32,916 nucleotides of DNA from Bacteroidales bacterium (GTDB lineage Bacteria; Bacteroidota; Bacteroidia; Bacteroidales; Tenuifilaceae). A program made the position numbers and the translations under genes. This document shows, piece after piece, positions 1-7,239 of the stretch (position 1 is the stretch's first letter; each line of letters starts with the position of its first letter). The stretch is from NCBI GenBank assembly GCA_025361485.1, contig JANYLA010000056.1, forward strand, positions 1-32,916, in the 5' to 3' direction. A model generated the notes under the pieces. That model was not told the origin of the DNA, searched no databases, and saw only the letters and a list, made by a program, of their open reading frames with translations.

Positions 1-102
1 CAGCTTGGTGAGCGAGAAGATGTCTTTTATGTATTGATAAAAGAAATGGCTCCGAGAGCCTTTATTTTGGTTGTTTCGATTGCTTTTCAAAGTAAAGAAT
101 AA
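1..102 (+). CDS. Possible 3' end of a plus-strand gene entering from the left edge
   Basis: Frame 1 is open from the left edge to a TAA at 100-102, giving 33 residues that include EDVFYVLIKEMAPRAFILVV. The pattern 'IKE..PRAFI' faintly recalls the C-terminal DUF2179 domain of YitT-like membrane proteins, but this is a weak impression. It would overlap the end of the cytochrome oxidase subunit II gene on the opposite strand by 41 bases, and only about 20 codons lie outside that gene. It could equally be a chance open frame. Confidence 0.25.
   Translation, partial: QLGEREDVFYVLIKEMAPRAFILVVSIAFQSKE
48..60. terminator. Small bidirectional terminator hairpin after the cox operon
   Basis: GGCTC, a CGA loop and GAGCC form a 5-bp GC-rich stem just downstream of the minus-strand stop of subunit II. 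T-rich stretches follow it in both directions (TTTATTTT on plus, ATTTCTTTT on minus), so it could end the respiratory operon and any convergent gene from the left. The stem is short, so strength is uncertain. Confidence 0.5.
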
Positions 103-985
103 TAGATTTTATATCATCATCTTTAATTACAGTGCTGTATGCTCTCATCATCCCAGGTTTAAAACCTTTAACTACCTGTTTGTCCGGTTCCATTATTGAT
201 GTTTTTATATAGGTTGAATCTGCAACCACAGTTTTTTCCTCCCCGTTCTCAATAACAATTCGTTTAGAACCAAATAATCCTTTAAAACTTGGACCGACTA
301 GGGGTGAGCCATCCAACGAATGGCAGCCAGTACATGCGTTATTCTGCATTACTGCAAGGCCTGCATTTTCGAGCATTTCTGGCGATTTTTCAGCTAGCCA
401 TTTTTGATATTCCTCATCGCTTACAACTCTAATTTTTGCCTCCATAAACGAATGCCTTAGTCCGCAGTATGCCGAACAAAGTATCTCATAGGTTCCGTTG
501 TAGTTTGGGATAAACCACATGAAGTTATTTTTCCCTGGTACCACATCTTGTTTAATTCTAAATGCTGGGATATACAAACCATGAATAACATCGGGTGAGT
601 AGAGATTTAATTTTACCGCCTTTTTTGCAGGGAGTACAAGTTCATTGGATATTTTTCCATTATCGTACTCAAATGACCAACTCCACATTTGTCCGGTAAC
701 TTTTACCTCAATTGCATCCTTTGGAGCATTCCTCATGGGTTCAAAAGCCACATAGCCGTAATAGAACATTAACATTACCAATATGAAAGGAATAACGGTC
801 CAAGTTATTTCCAACTTCATATTGTCCTTCATTTGGACGGCTTTTGGGTGTTTTTTGCGGTTGTAACGGATTACAAACCATACCATTATTGCCGAAATTC
901 CGATAAGAAAGAAAAACGATACGGCGAATATGAATAGAAATACGCTATCAACCCCTTTTGCGAAATTTGATGCTCCTTCGAACAT
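62..985 (-). CDS. coxB: Cytochrome c oxidase subunit II with fused cytochrome c domain (caa3 type)
   Basis: This is the electron-entry subunit of a caa3-type terminal oxidase: it takes electrons through its own heme c to the CuA centre and on to subunit I. The protein has 307 residues. Two membrane helices lie at about 16-40 and 62-82, followed by a periplasmic cupredoxin domain. CuA ligands are visible as H135, C170, C174, H178 and M181. A C-terminal heme domain carries CTGCH at 218-222 and a KPGMM candidate Met ligand at 277-281. The usual CuA-loop Glu (CSExCG) is Ala172. No cleavable signal peptide or lipobox is evident, so the N-terminal helix is probably retained. It is the last gene of the operon, separated from subunit IV by a gap holding the 8-mer repeat; in many operons subunit II comes first, so the order is unusual. 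Family assignment is firm. Confidence 0.95.
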   Translation of the reverse strand: MFEGASNFAKGVDSVFLFIFAVSFFFLIGISAIMVWFVIRYNRKKHPKAVQMKDNMKLEITWTVIPFILVMLMFYYGYVAFEPMRNAPKDAIEVKVTGQMWSWSFEYDNGKISNELVLPAKKAVKLNLYSPDVIHGLYIPAFRIKQDVVPGKNNFMWFIPNYNGTYEILCSAYCGLRHSFMEAKIRVVSDEEYQKWLAEKSPEMLENAGLAVMQNNACTGCHSLDGSPLVGPSFKGLFGSKRIVIENGEEKTVVADSTYIKTSIMEPDKQVVKGFKPGMMRAYSTVIKDDDIKSIILYFEKQSKQPK

Positions 986-1054
986 ATGCGTTTATTTTAG
1001 AGTTACTCTCGATTAATAAAATTCTTATTTGAGATAAATAATGTTTTTTACATT

Positions 1055-1130
1055 TAGGAATAATGGAATAATGGGTTGTGCTAACTTTTATCTTCCATTC
1101 TTCCATTTTTCCAATCTTCCATCATTCCAT
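1055..1130 (-). repeat. Phased octamer repeat with inverted arm between subunit IV and subunit II genes
   Basis: Reading the sense (minus) strand, five consecutive 8-mers follow subunit IV: TGATGGAA, TGATGGAA, GATTGGAA, AAATGGAA, GAATGGAA (plus-strand 1130 down to 1091). The first TGA is the stop codon of the subunit IV gene. After a short gap, 1055-1075 holds the opposite orientation (GGAATAAT twice on the plus strand). The arms can pair over about 18 nt with 15 Watson-Crick pairs and one G-U. The element lies inside the operon, so its RNA would form an intercistronic hairpin. Confidence 0.75.
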
Positions 1131-1414
1131 CACCTAAAAAGATAATCAAAAAAAGTAATTACAAATACTATAGCAAGCAGTAAAATCACCATGCCTGCAA
1201 AAATTTTAAAGATTAGCTCATCGAATTTCAAATGCATGAAATATAATAGAACTAACGATGCTTTTATGCATGCAACAAACATGGCTACCCCAACGCTTAA
1301 CCTACCAACATCTAGCCATGTAACAGTAATGGTAATGGTCGTAAGAAAAAGTAGCAGTACCAATATAATACCATGTGTTCGGTAGCTGGTTATATGTGTT
1401 TTTCCGTGCTGCAT
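1130..1414 (-). CDS. ctaF: Cytochrome c oxidase subunit IV (small prokaryotic type)
   Basis: A small integral membrane protein of 94 residues with three predicted helices (about 14-34, 40-62 and 68-92) and the conserved stretch KASLVLLYFMHLK between helices two and three, typical of the bacterial subunit IV family. It stabilises the heme-copper oxidase core and carries no cofactor ligands. The start codon lies 12 bases downstream of the subunit III stop, so the two are translationally close. The stop codon TGA coincides with the first unit of the octamer repeat, suggesting the repeat was inserted at or has replaced the original gene end. The length matches the family. The symbol is by analogy. 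Confidence 0.88.
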   Translation of the reverse strand: MQHGKTHITSYRTHGIILVLLLFLTTITITVTWLDVGRLSVGVAMFVACIKASLVLLYFMHLKFDELIFKIFAGMVILLLAIVFVITFFDYLFR

Positions 1415-1426
1415 TTTGTTCGTACT

Positions 1427-2044
1427 TTAGGTTATTAGATATAAAAGTGGGAAAAGGAAAATCCAGATAAGGTCGACAAGATGCCAGTATAATCCTGCAT
1501 TCTCGAGATGCTGAAAATTACCAGAATTTATCCTGTCGTTTTTTACCTGAACCATTACATAACCAATTAGCGTCATCCCAACAATAATGTGAATGGCATG
1601 TAATCCAGTCATGAAGAAATAAAGTCCAAAAAACATTATTTCGCCATGTGTCAATGTAAGAACAAGGTCGGAGCCAGGATATAGATGATGGTGAATCTTC
1701 AGTCCCCATTCAAAGTATTTATTTACTAGGAAGATAAATGCTAAGAAAAAGGTTATTGATAGGAGAAGTAATGCAAATTTCTTGTGATTCTTCTGAATGG
1801 CAGTTATTGACATGGCAATGGTCATACTACTTATCAGAAGCAATAAGGTATTTACCGCACCAATAAAAACATTGAGTTGATGCGCTGCTATATGAAAATC
1901 CTCAAAATATTTGGCACGAAATACTGCATATACAAGGAATAGCCCTCCAAATAAAAGGAGTTCAGTGAAGATGAAAATCCACATACCCAGCTTTGAGCCA
2001 GTATCATCACGATGTTCGTGAGTTGTTGAATGGTTTTGCTCCAT
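1427..2044 (-). CDS. ctaE: Cytochrome c oxidase subunit III
   Basis: This core subunit of the heme-copper oxidase has 205 residues and five predicted membrane helices, the short form lacking the first two helices of the mitochondrial type and common in caa3 oxidases. Visible family marks are GMWIFIFTELLLFGG near residue 20, LTHGEIMFFGLYFFMTGLHA around 130-150 and YWHLVDLIWIFLFPLLYL at the C-terminus. It binds no redox metal; in this family it stabilises subunit I and its proton uptake. It follows subunit I by 11 bases and precedes subunit IV by 12, so the three are tightly co-transcribed. Confidence 0.95.
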   Translation of the reverse strand: MEQNHSTTHEHRDDTGSKLGMWIFIFTELLLFGGLFLVYAVFRAKYFEDFHIAAHQLNVFIGAVNTLLLLISSMTIAMSITAIQKNHKKFALLLLSITFFLAFIFLVNKYFEWGLKIHHHLYPGSDLVLTLTHGEIMFFGLYFFMTGLHAIHIIVGMTLIGYVMVQVKNDRINSGNFQHLENAGLYWHLVDLIWIFLFPLLYLIT

Positions 2045-2055
2045 AGTTCTATGTG

Positions 2056-3663
2056 TTACTCGTAATCGTATGGGTGTTCAGTAACTTCAACATCATGGTC
2101 GAAATTTTCCAAAGGAGGAGGTGATGCAACTTTCCACTCTAATGTTCGTCCATTCCATGGATTAGCTGGTGCAAGTTCGCCTGTTCGAGCAGCCTTTACT
2201 AGATTGTATACCATTAGGATTATACCAATAATCAAGACAAAGGCGCCAATCGATGATATGAAGTGACCTGAAGAATACTCTGGTAGATAATCGAAATATC
2301 TACGAGGCATACCACGTAATCCGAGTATAAACATTGGGAAGTAAAGCAATGTAAATCCGGAGAAAACTATTGCCCATGCAACGGTTCCAAGTTTCTCGTC
2401 GTACATGCGGCCAAACATTTTTGGGAACCAGTAGTGGATGGCTGCGAAGAATGCAAATCCCATTCCACCAAATACTATATAATGGAAGTGAGCTACAACG
2501 TAGTAGGTGTCATGAACATGAATATCGGTAGCAAGTGCCCCAAGAGTAAGACCGGTTAAACCTCCAATCATAAATTGGAAAATAAATGATATGGTGTAAA
2601 GAAATGGCGTTTTTATCAGGATAGACCCTTTATACATTGTTGCAATCCAGTTAAAAACCTTTATGGCGCTTGGTATAGCCACAATAAAGGTTAAGAAAGA
2701 GAACGCCATTCTTGAAAAGTCGCTCATTCCAGAAGTAAACATGTGGTGTCCCCATACTAGATAACCAACTCCCGCAATTGCTAAACTTGATAAGACAATT
2801 GCCTGATATCCGAATACTTTACGCTGACAAAAGGTTGGAATAATCTCAGTAACCGCTCCCATTGCCGGAAGTATCATAATATAAACAGCAGGGTGAGAGT
2901 AAATCCAAAATAAGTGTTGATATAGAATTGGGTCGCCACCCAATGAAGGATCGAAAAAGCCAATTCGTAAAGTTCTTTCGGCAATTACCATTAGCAGGGT
3001 AATACCAACAATTGGAGTTGCTAGCACCTGTATCCAGGCCGTTGCATATAATGACCATGGGAATAGCGGCATCTTAAACCATGTCATTCCTTTTGCTCTC
3101 ATCCGATGAACGGTAACAATAAAGTTAAGCCCAGTAAGGATTGAAGAGAATCCAAGGACAAATGCAGCCAAAACGGCTGTTGAAACATTTGTTTTCGAAT
3201 TGATTGCATATGGTGCGTAAAAAGTCCAACCGGTATCTGGGCCATTTCCTCCAAACTGCGATAAAACGGCTATTGTAGAACCTAAAAGAAATAGATACCA
3301 TGAAAAAAGATTAAGGCGTGGGAAGGCGACATCCTTTGCACCTATCATAATTGGTAGGAAGAAGTTTCCAAATACTGCGGATAGCCCAGGAATAACCACC
3401 ATGAAAATCATAATTATACCATGAACGGTAAACATTCCATTGTAGGTTTGAGCATCCATATACTGCGCTCCAGGTCTTAATAATTCAAGTTTCATTATTC
3501 CGCCAAGAGTAACACCCACTAAAAAGAACACTAAAATGCACATTAGGTACATTATACCGATTCTCTTATGGTCTGTTGATGTTAGCCAACCTAGAATTCC
3601 TTTATATTTCCCTTGTTGGTCGAAAAAACTACCAGGGGGCAATGCTGTGGTCTTTGATGTCAT
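2056..3663 (-). CDS. coxA: Cytochrome c oxidase subunit I (A2-type heme-copper oxidase)
   Basis: The catalytic subunit of the terminal oxidase has 535 residues and about twelve membrane helices, and reduces oxygen to water while pumping protons. Ligands are readable: heme a His81 (HGIIMIF) and His394, CuB His257 with cross-linking Tyr261, CuB His306-His307 (WGHHMF), and high-spin heme His392 (VVAHFHYIVFGG). The D-channel entry Asp is D111 (IGAKDVAFPR) and the K-channel Lys is K335. The usual E278 of A1 oxidases is absent; instead residues 255-261 read YSHPAVY, the hallmark of A2 oxidases such as those of Thermus and Rhodothermus. The start lies 13 bases after SCO1, the copper chaperone needed for CuA assembly in subunit II. 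Confidence 0.97.
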   Translation of the reverse strand: MTSKTTALPPGSFFDQQGKYKGILGWLTSTDHKRIGIMYLMCILVFFLVGVTLGGIMKLELLRPGAQYMDAQTYNGMFTVHGIIMIFMVVIPGLSAVFGNFFLPIMIGAKDVAFPRLNLFSWYLFLLGSTIAVLSQFGGNGPDTGWTFYAPYAINSKTNVSTAVLAAFVLGFSSILTGLNFIVTVHRMRAKGMTWFKMPLFPWSLYATAWIQVLATPIVGITLLMVIAERTLRIGFFDPSLGGDPILYQHLFWIYSHPAVYIMILPAMGAVTEIIPTFCQRKVFGYQAIVLSSLAIAGVGYLVWGHHMFTSGMSDFSRMAFSFLTFIVAIPSAIKVFNWIATMYKGSILIKTPFLYTISFIFQFMIGGLTGLTLGALATDIHVHDTYYVVAHFHYIVFGGMGFAFFAAIHYWFPKMFGRMYDEKLGTVAWAIVFSGFTLLYFPMFILGLRGMPRRYFDYLPEYSSGHFISSIGAFVLIIGIILMVYNLVKAARTGELAPANPWNGRTLEWKVASPPPLENFDHDVEVTEHPYDYE

Positions 3664-3676
3664 ATTCTCAATTTAT

Positions 3677-4429
3677 TTACTCTTTTTTCTTACGTCTGAT
3701 AATAAGGACTAAAAATAGTGTAAGGACAATAATTAAAATAAAAGTTCCAGCCAGTTTGGTAATCTCTAAGGAATACCTACGTCCGTCAGGTTCGTACGCA
3801 TAACAGAATTCAAGTACTTTATTGATAGTTGGTTGGCTAATCCCCTTTTGTGCTTCGATGGCTGACATCTTAAGGTCGAATGGGAGGAATGAGAGCCCAT
3901 ATAAATATCTTGTGATTTTACCCTTTGGGCTTAGCATTATTATAGCCGATGGGTGGATGAAATCGAGCCCAGCAATTTTTACCTTATAGCCTGCACTTGT
4001 AATAATTTTATTAATTGATGCGCTATCACCTGTAAGGTAGTGCCAGCTAATTGCTCTATCCTTATCTATTTTAGTGATAAAGTTTGCCTTTTTTTCAAGT
4101 GCCCTTTCAGTGTTGTCCCTATAATTGAAGCTGATTGTAATAATATCATAATCTTTGCCAAGCACTAAGTCTGATCTTTCGATTAAATCAGCTATTCCTT
4201 CCTGTAAGGTGCTGCATATTCCAGGACAATCGAAATATACAAAAGAAAGAATGGTTGGTTTATTGATTAGTGAACCTAGCGTAACACTTTGGTTTTGTTC
4301 ATTTATGAATGTCAAGTTTAAAGGAATGGTGTCTCCAAGGTGTTCATCAATTCCAACTTGTTTGGAAAACTGACTGAACGAAAGAAGAGAATATCCGAGG
4401 AAGAGGGTAATTGTAAATAATTTCTTCAT
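3677..4429 (-). CDS. SCO1/SenC/PrrC family copper chaperone
   Basis: A thioredoxin-fold protein that delivers copper or reduces the cysteines for CuA assembly in subunit II. I place the start at 4429, giving 250 residues beginning MKKLFTITLFLG with a clear signal sequence; the longer frame up to 4486 would overlap DoxX and add an atypical basic leader. The copper-binding CPGIC motif has C68 and C72, and the distal ligand is His159 (FIHPSAIIML). A C-terminal membrane helix (about 226-246) followed by RRKKK anchors it, so it may be held at the membrane from the C-terminal end. It lies directly upstream of subunit I and 10 bases after DoxX. Confidence 0.92.
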   Translation of the reverse strand: MKKLFTITLFLGYSLLSFSQFSKQVGIDEHLGDTIPLNLTFINEQNQSVTLGSLINKPTILSFVYFDCPGICSTLQEGIADLIERSDLVLGKDYDIITISFNYRDNTERALEKKANFITKIDKDRAISWHYLTGDSASINKIITSAGYKVKIAGLDFIHPSAIIMLSPKGKITRYLYGLSFLPFDLKMSAIEAQKGISQPTINKVLEFCYAYEPDGRRYSLEITKLAGTFILIIVLTLFLVLIIRRKKKE

Positions 4430-4439
4430 AACGATAGAT

Positions 4440-4838
4440 TTAAGATTTTTTTTCTTCAACAACATCTTCTTTATAAATACTCGCAATTATAAGCGCTCCA
4501 CCCATTAGCCCTGTATCCTTTAAAAGTTCCATAAAAGCAAATTGCGCCTTATCAGCCTCAAAGAGTTGTGGAATATGAATGGTAAGAATGAAAATTAGTA
4601 ATAGTAATGCAAGTAGTAAGCACGAAAGTTTGATGTATTTCTTCAAAATGATGCTAATGCTTGCTGCAATAAGACAGACTCCTGTAAAAAGAATCATAAA
4701 TCCGCCACCAGGAATAAATGTGGTAAGCATCCCATTAAAAAAATCACTCACAATAAAATGATTAATGCCCATAATACCGAATGGTAGAGCGAATAGAACT
4801 CGCCCTGCGGTGGAAAGTAATGCGTTATTGCTTTGCAT
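4440..4838 (-). CDS. DoxX-family small membrane protein
   Basis: A 132-residue protein with four predicted membrane helices (about 9-30, 45-65, 69-89 and 105-122) and the DoxX-like opening GRVLFALPFGIMGINHF. DoxX relatives are named after a subunit of an archaeal terminal quinol oxidase, but most have no defined role. Lying between the cytochrome c and SCO1 genes, it plausibly assists assembly or quinone access of the oxidase; that is inference from position. The C-terminus is charged (YKEDVVEEKKS). The start follows the long repeat at 4842-4971. Confidence 0.8.
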   Translation of the reverse strand: MQSNNALLSTAGRVLFALPFGIMGINHFIVSDFFNGMLTTFIPGGGFMILFTGVCLIAASISIILKKYIKLSCLLLALLLLIFILTIHIPQLFEADKAQFAFMELLKDTGLMGGALIIASIYKEDVVEEKKS

Positions 4839-4841
4839 AAT

Positions 4842-4971
4842 AAGGTTGTTAAGTTAATAAGTTACCACGGAGACACAGAGAGCACAGAGTATTCATTATT
4901 CCAATTGGGCTAATTTACATTATTAATATTTTCTTCTCTGTGATTCTCTGTGTTCTCTATGTCTCTGTGGT
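4842..4971. repeat. CACAGAG-unit inverted repeat between cytochrome c and DoxX genes
   Basis: Arms at 4865-4889 and 4946-4970 are 25 nt long and complementary at 22 of 25 positions, around a 56-nt centre. Each arm consists of CACAGAG-like units spaced 8-10 nt apart; the right arm has an extra unit (to 4934). On the sense strand the right arm supplies the last codons (ITTET) and the TAG stop of the cytochrome c gene. Next to the left arm, 4842-4866 has a different phased motif (AAGGTTGTT, AAGTTAAT, AAGTTACC). In mRNA this would be a long hairpin inside the operon. Confidence 0.8.
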
Positions 4972-5856
4972 TATTTGATTTATTTTTTTAATCTTTCTTA
5001 GTTGCAAAAGGATATATATAACAGTTGCGCCTATTCCGGTAATGCCCGAAAGATATAGTAGAATCAACCAGATTGGCGCCATTTTGTTTATGCTCCACCA
5101 AGCCCTTTGGTCGAGGAGCAATTTAGGTTTTGTAACAACTCCAAGTTTTTCAGTTAGCGAACAGGTTAATTCGTTGCTACTACCTATAGTTCTTGCAATT
5201 AATAGTATGTTTCCAATAGAATCGCCAGGAATATCATTTGGTAAATCAAAATAGGCTACCCCTAGGTTGCTTGTTACGGCTTGTGTTATAGGCAAATTGC
5301 CAAAGGTACGCCGAACAAAAAGTTTTATAGTAACATCCGATAATGGTTTCTTTGTTCCTGAAATGCTATCAGTAACCATTGCCCAAAGTTTCTTATTGTT
5401 GAGGTCATAACCTAAAACCATTTTTGCAGTTTCGGTCTTTGCTGCCTCTCCTGCAACTTTTACGGGTGGCTGAGTATAATCCTTATTGAAACTTCGTATA
5501 TATGATATTACATCCCATCTTTGCTCCTCGGTTAATGTATTAACAAATGTTGGCATTAAAACCCCTTTGCCATTGGATAGAATATAGAACATATCCCCAT
5601 CGCTATTTTTTTGATACTCAGGAGATGCAGGGTCCTTAGGAATTGGCACTAGTTTGGCATAGTTGGCTTTGCCAATATCACCGTGGCACGATTTGCAGTT
5701 GGCTTGATAAATCTTGTCCCCTTTTTCTTTCGATTCGGTTGAGAATACAAAAGGTGCAGTTCTTGCTTTTGCATCAGCCGGAATTGTTGCAGTTTGTGCA
5801 AAAAGATTTGATGCAAAAATGGCTACAAGTAGAGTGCTAAGTATTTTAAATCGCAT
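4957..5856 (-). CDS. Membrane-anchored monoheme cytochrome c with an added beta-sandwich-like domain
   Basis: A 299-residue exported protein. A signal peptide (MRFKILSTLLVAIFASNLFA) is followed by a class I cytochrome c domain with heme site C54-K-S-C57-H58 and a probable axial Met101 (GVLMPTF). Residues about 145-255 look like a beta-rich, Ig-like segment with the pattern of carboxypeptidase-regulatory-like domains. A single membrane helix (about 264-290) then anchors the C-terminus with a basic tail. Placed directly after the NrfD-like gene (21-base gap), it is the likely electron carrier between the FeS/NrfD unit and the caa3 oxidase. The last five residues and stop codon lie in the CACAGAG repeat. 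The function is inferred from motif and context. Confidence 0.85.
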   Translation of the reverse strand: MRFKILSTLLVAIFASNLFAQTATIPADAKARTAPFVFSTESKEKGDKIYQANCKSCHGDIGKANYAKLVPIPKDPASPEYQKNSDGDMFYILSNGKGVLMPTFVNTLTEEQRWDVISYIRSFNKDYTQPPVKVAGEAAKTETAKMVLGYDLNNKKLWAMVTDSISGTKKPLSDVTIKLFVRRTFGNLPITQAVTSNLGVAYFDLPNDIPGDSIGNILLIARTIGSSNELTCSLTEKLGVVTKPKLLLDQRAWWSINKMAPIWLILLYLSGITGIGATVIYILLQLRKIKKINQITTET

Positions 5857-5877
5857 AAGCTTTATGCTAAATTATTA

Positions 5878-7236
5878 TCAATTATGTTCGTTTTCAATCT
5901 CGGTTTCATCCACTATTAAACCCTTATGCACTGCAGTTTCCCATACAGGTATGATAGGGAAAAGTTTAGCCAGCGTTGAGATTATCATTAACACCATTAT
6001 TATAGGGGCAATGGATATTAAAATCTCAATTAAAGTAGGAGAATAAACCATGAAATTGTTGGGTACATGCTGCATTGGAAGGAATGGATGCTCCTGTGTT
6101 GGCACAACAATGATATAGCGTTTTAACCATGAACCTGCTAATACAAATATTCCAATTACAAGCATTGGTAGGGGTTTTCGGAATGGCTTTATTAAAAGCA
6201 GAATGATTGGGATAATCAATCCCAAAAGTTGCACTCCCCAGAATAGCAGTGCATGTTCTCCTGCAAAAAGCTGTTGCAAATGAACAGCGTCAAACTTTTT
6301 CATCTTATACCCAGGAACTAAAAACTCGTTGATATTAAAGTAGAGATAAACCAACGAAACCAGCACTAGAAGTTTTGCAACCTTATCAAAATGAAAATCG
6401 GTAATATAATCCTCGAGTTTATAGTTCTTTCTAAAGAAAAACATTGCAATGATTAAGCAGGATAATCCTGATACAAAAGCCCCGCTAACAAAGTACGGCC
6501 CGAAAATTGATGAATCCCAACCTGGGCGCAAGGTTACTGCAAAAAGCCACGATGTAACAGTGTGAATGGAGAGCGCAACAGGTATTATCAATACTAGCAT
6601 GATTATGGTTGCTCTCTTCAATATTTTCACCTCAGCAACTGTTCCTTTCCATCCTAACGATAAAATTTCGTAAAGTCTTTGAAGCAATTTGGGTCTGCCT
6701 TCAAGATTGCCTTTTCCGTAAGCTAAGTCAGGAATTAGCGTGATATATAAAAGGAGTAAACTGATTAAAAAGTAGGTTGTAACAACGGTAACATCCCAAA
6801 GTATGGGGGACTGAACCCTGCCGTGGATAAAAACATTGGCTAGCCTTTCAGGACGTCCCATGTCTGAAACAATTACTAGCCCTGCAACTGCAGCAAAGGC
6901 AACTGCAATTATCTCGGCAATTCTTGTTAAAGGAGTAACCCATTTTTGACCCGATAATCCTACAACTCCGCCAACTAGCATTCCAACTAAACTCGTTGCA
7001 ACAAAAAACACGAAGTTTGAAATGTAGATACCCCACGAAACGTAATCGCGAATTCCCGCAACGCCTAAACCATCGCGAAGTTGGATGTAATACGCGTAAA
7101 AACAAATGGCTAGAGCGATTGAAAGGAATGCCATCCAGATATGGAATGCCTTGTTGATTCTAACGGTTCTAAATAAATCATTGAAAAGTATTCCGAGTGA
7201 ATTATCTTGTTGGGTATTGGTTTTTGATTCTGCCAT
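5878..7236 (-). CDS. NrfD/PsrC-family (ActC-like) quinol-interacting membrane protein
   Basis: A 452-residue polytopic protein with about nine or ten membrane helices. NrfD-family subunits bind quinol or quinone at the membrane and exchange electrons with a partner FeS protein. Visible family marks are DMGRPERL at 125-132, SIHTVTSW with H225, the GWDSSIFGPYFVSGA stretch near 239-253 and SWLKRYIIVVPT in the C-terminal half. The overall length and the GWD..F.PYFV pattern resemble ActC/HmeB-type subunits of alternative complex III more than the shorter NrfD of nitrite reductase. The gene starts 3 bases after the FeS gene, so the pair is almost certainly translated together and forms a complex. 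The reaction direction (quinol oxidation) is inferred from the oxidase genes downstream. Confidence 0.9.
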   Translation of the reverse strand: MAESKTNTQQDNSLGILFNDLFRTVRINKAFHIWMAFLSIALAICFYAYYIQLRDGLGVAGIRDYVSWGIYISNFVFFVATSLVGMLVGGVVGLSGQKWVTPLTRIAEIIAVAFAAVAGLVIVSDMGRPERLANVFIHGRVQSPILWDVTVVTTYFLISLLLLYITLIPDLAYGKGNLEGRPKLLQRLYEILSLGWKGTVAEVKILKRATIIMLVLIIPVALSIHTVTSWLFAVTLRPGWDSSIFGPYFVSGAFVSGLSCLIIAMFFFRKNYKLEDYITDFHFDKVAKLLVLVSLVYLYFNINEFLVPGYKMKKFDAVHLQQLFAGEHALLFWGVQLLGLIIPIILLLIKPFRKPLPMLVIGIFVLAGSWLKRYIIVVPTQEHPFLPMQHVPNNFMVYSPTLIEILISIAPIIMVLMIISTLAKLFPIIPVWETAVHKGLIVDETEIENEHN

Positions 7237-7239
7237 ACT

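Noticed and set aside
4430-4486. Longer N-terminus for the SCO1 protein
   Set aside because: It would overlap DoxX and place a lysine-rich leader before an otherwise perfect signal peptide starting at 4429.
4865-4970. Terminal inverted repeats of a MITE or insertion sequence
   Set aside because: No target-site duplication could be confirmed and no transposase is present; the internally periodic arms are unlike IS ends. A non-autonomous element cannot be fully excluded.
5714-6046. 110-codon plus-strand frame over the cytochrome c/NrfD junction
   Set aside because: It is entirely antisense to two well-supported genes and has no recognisable motif.
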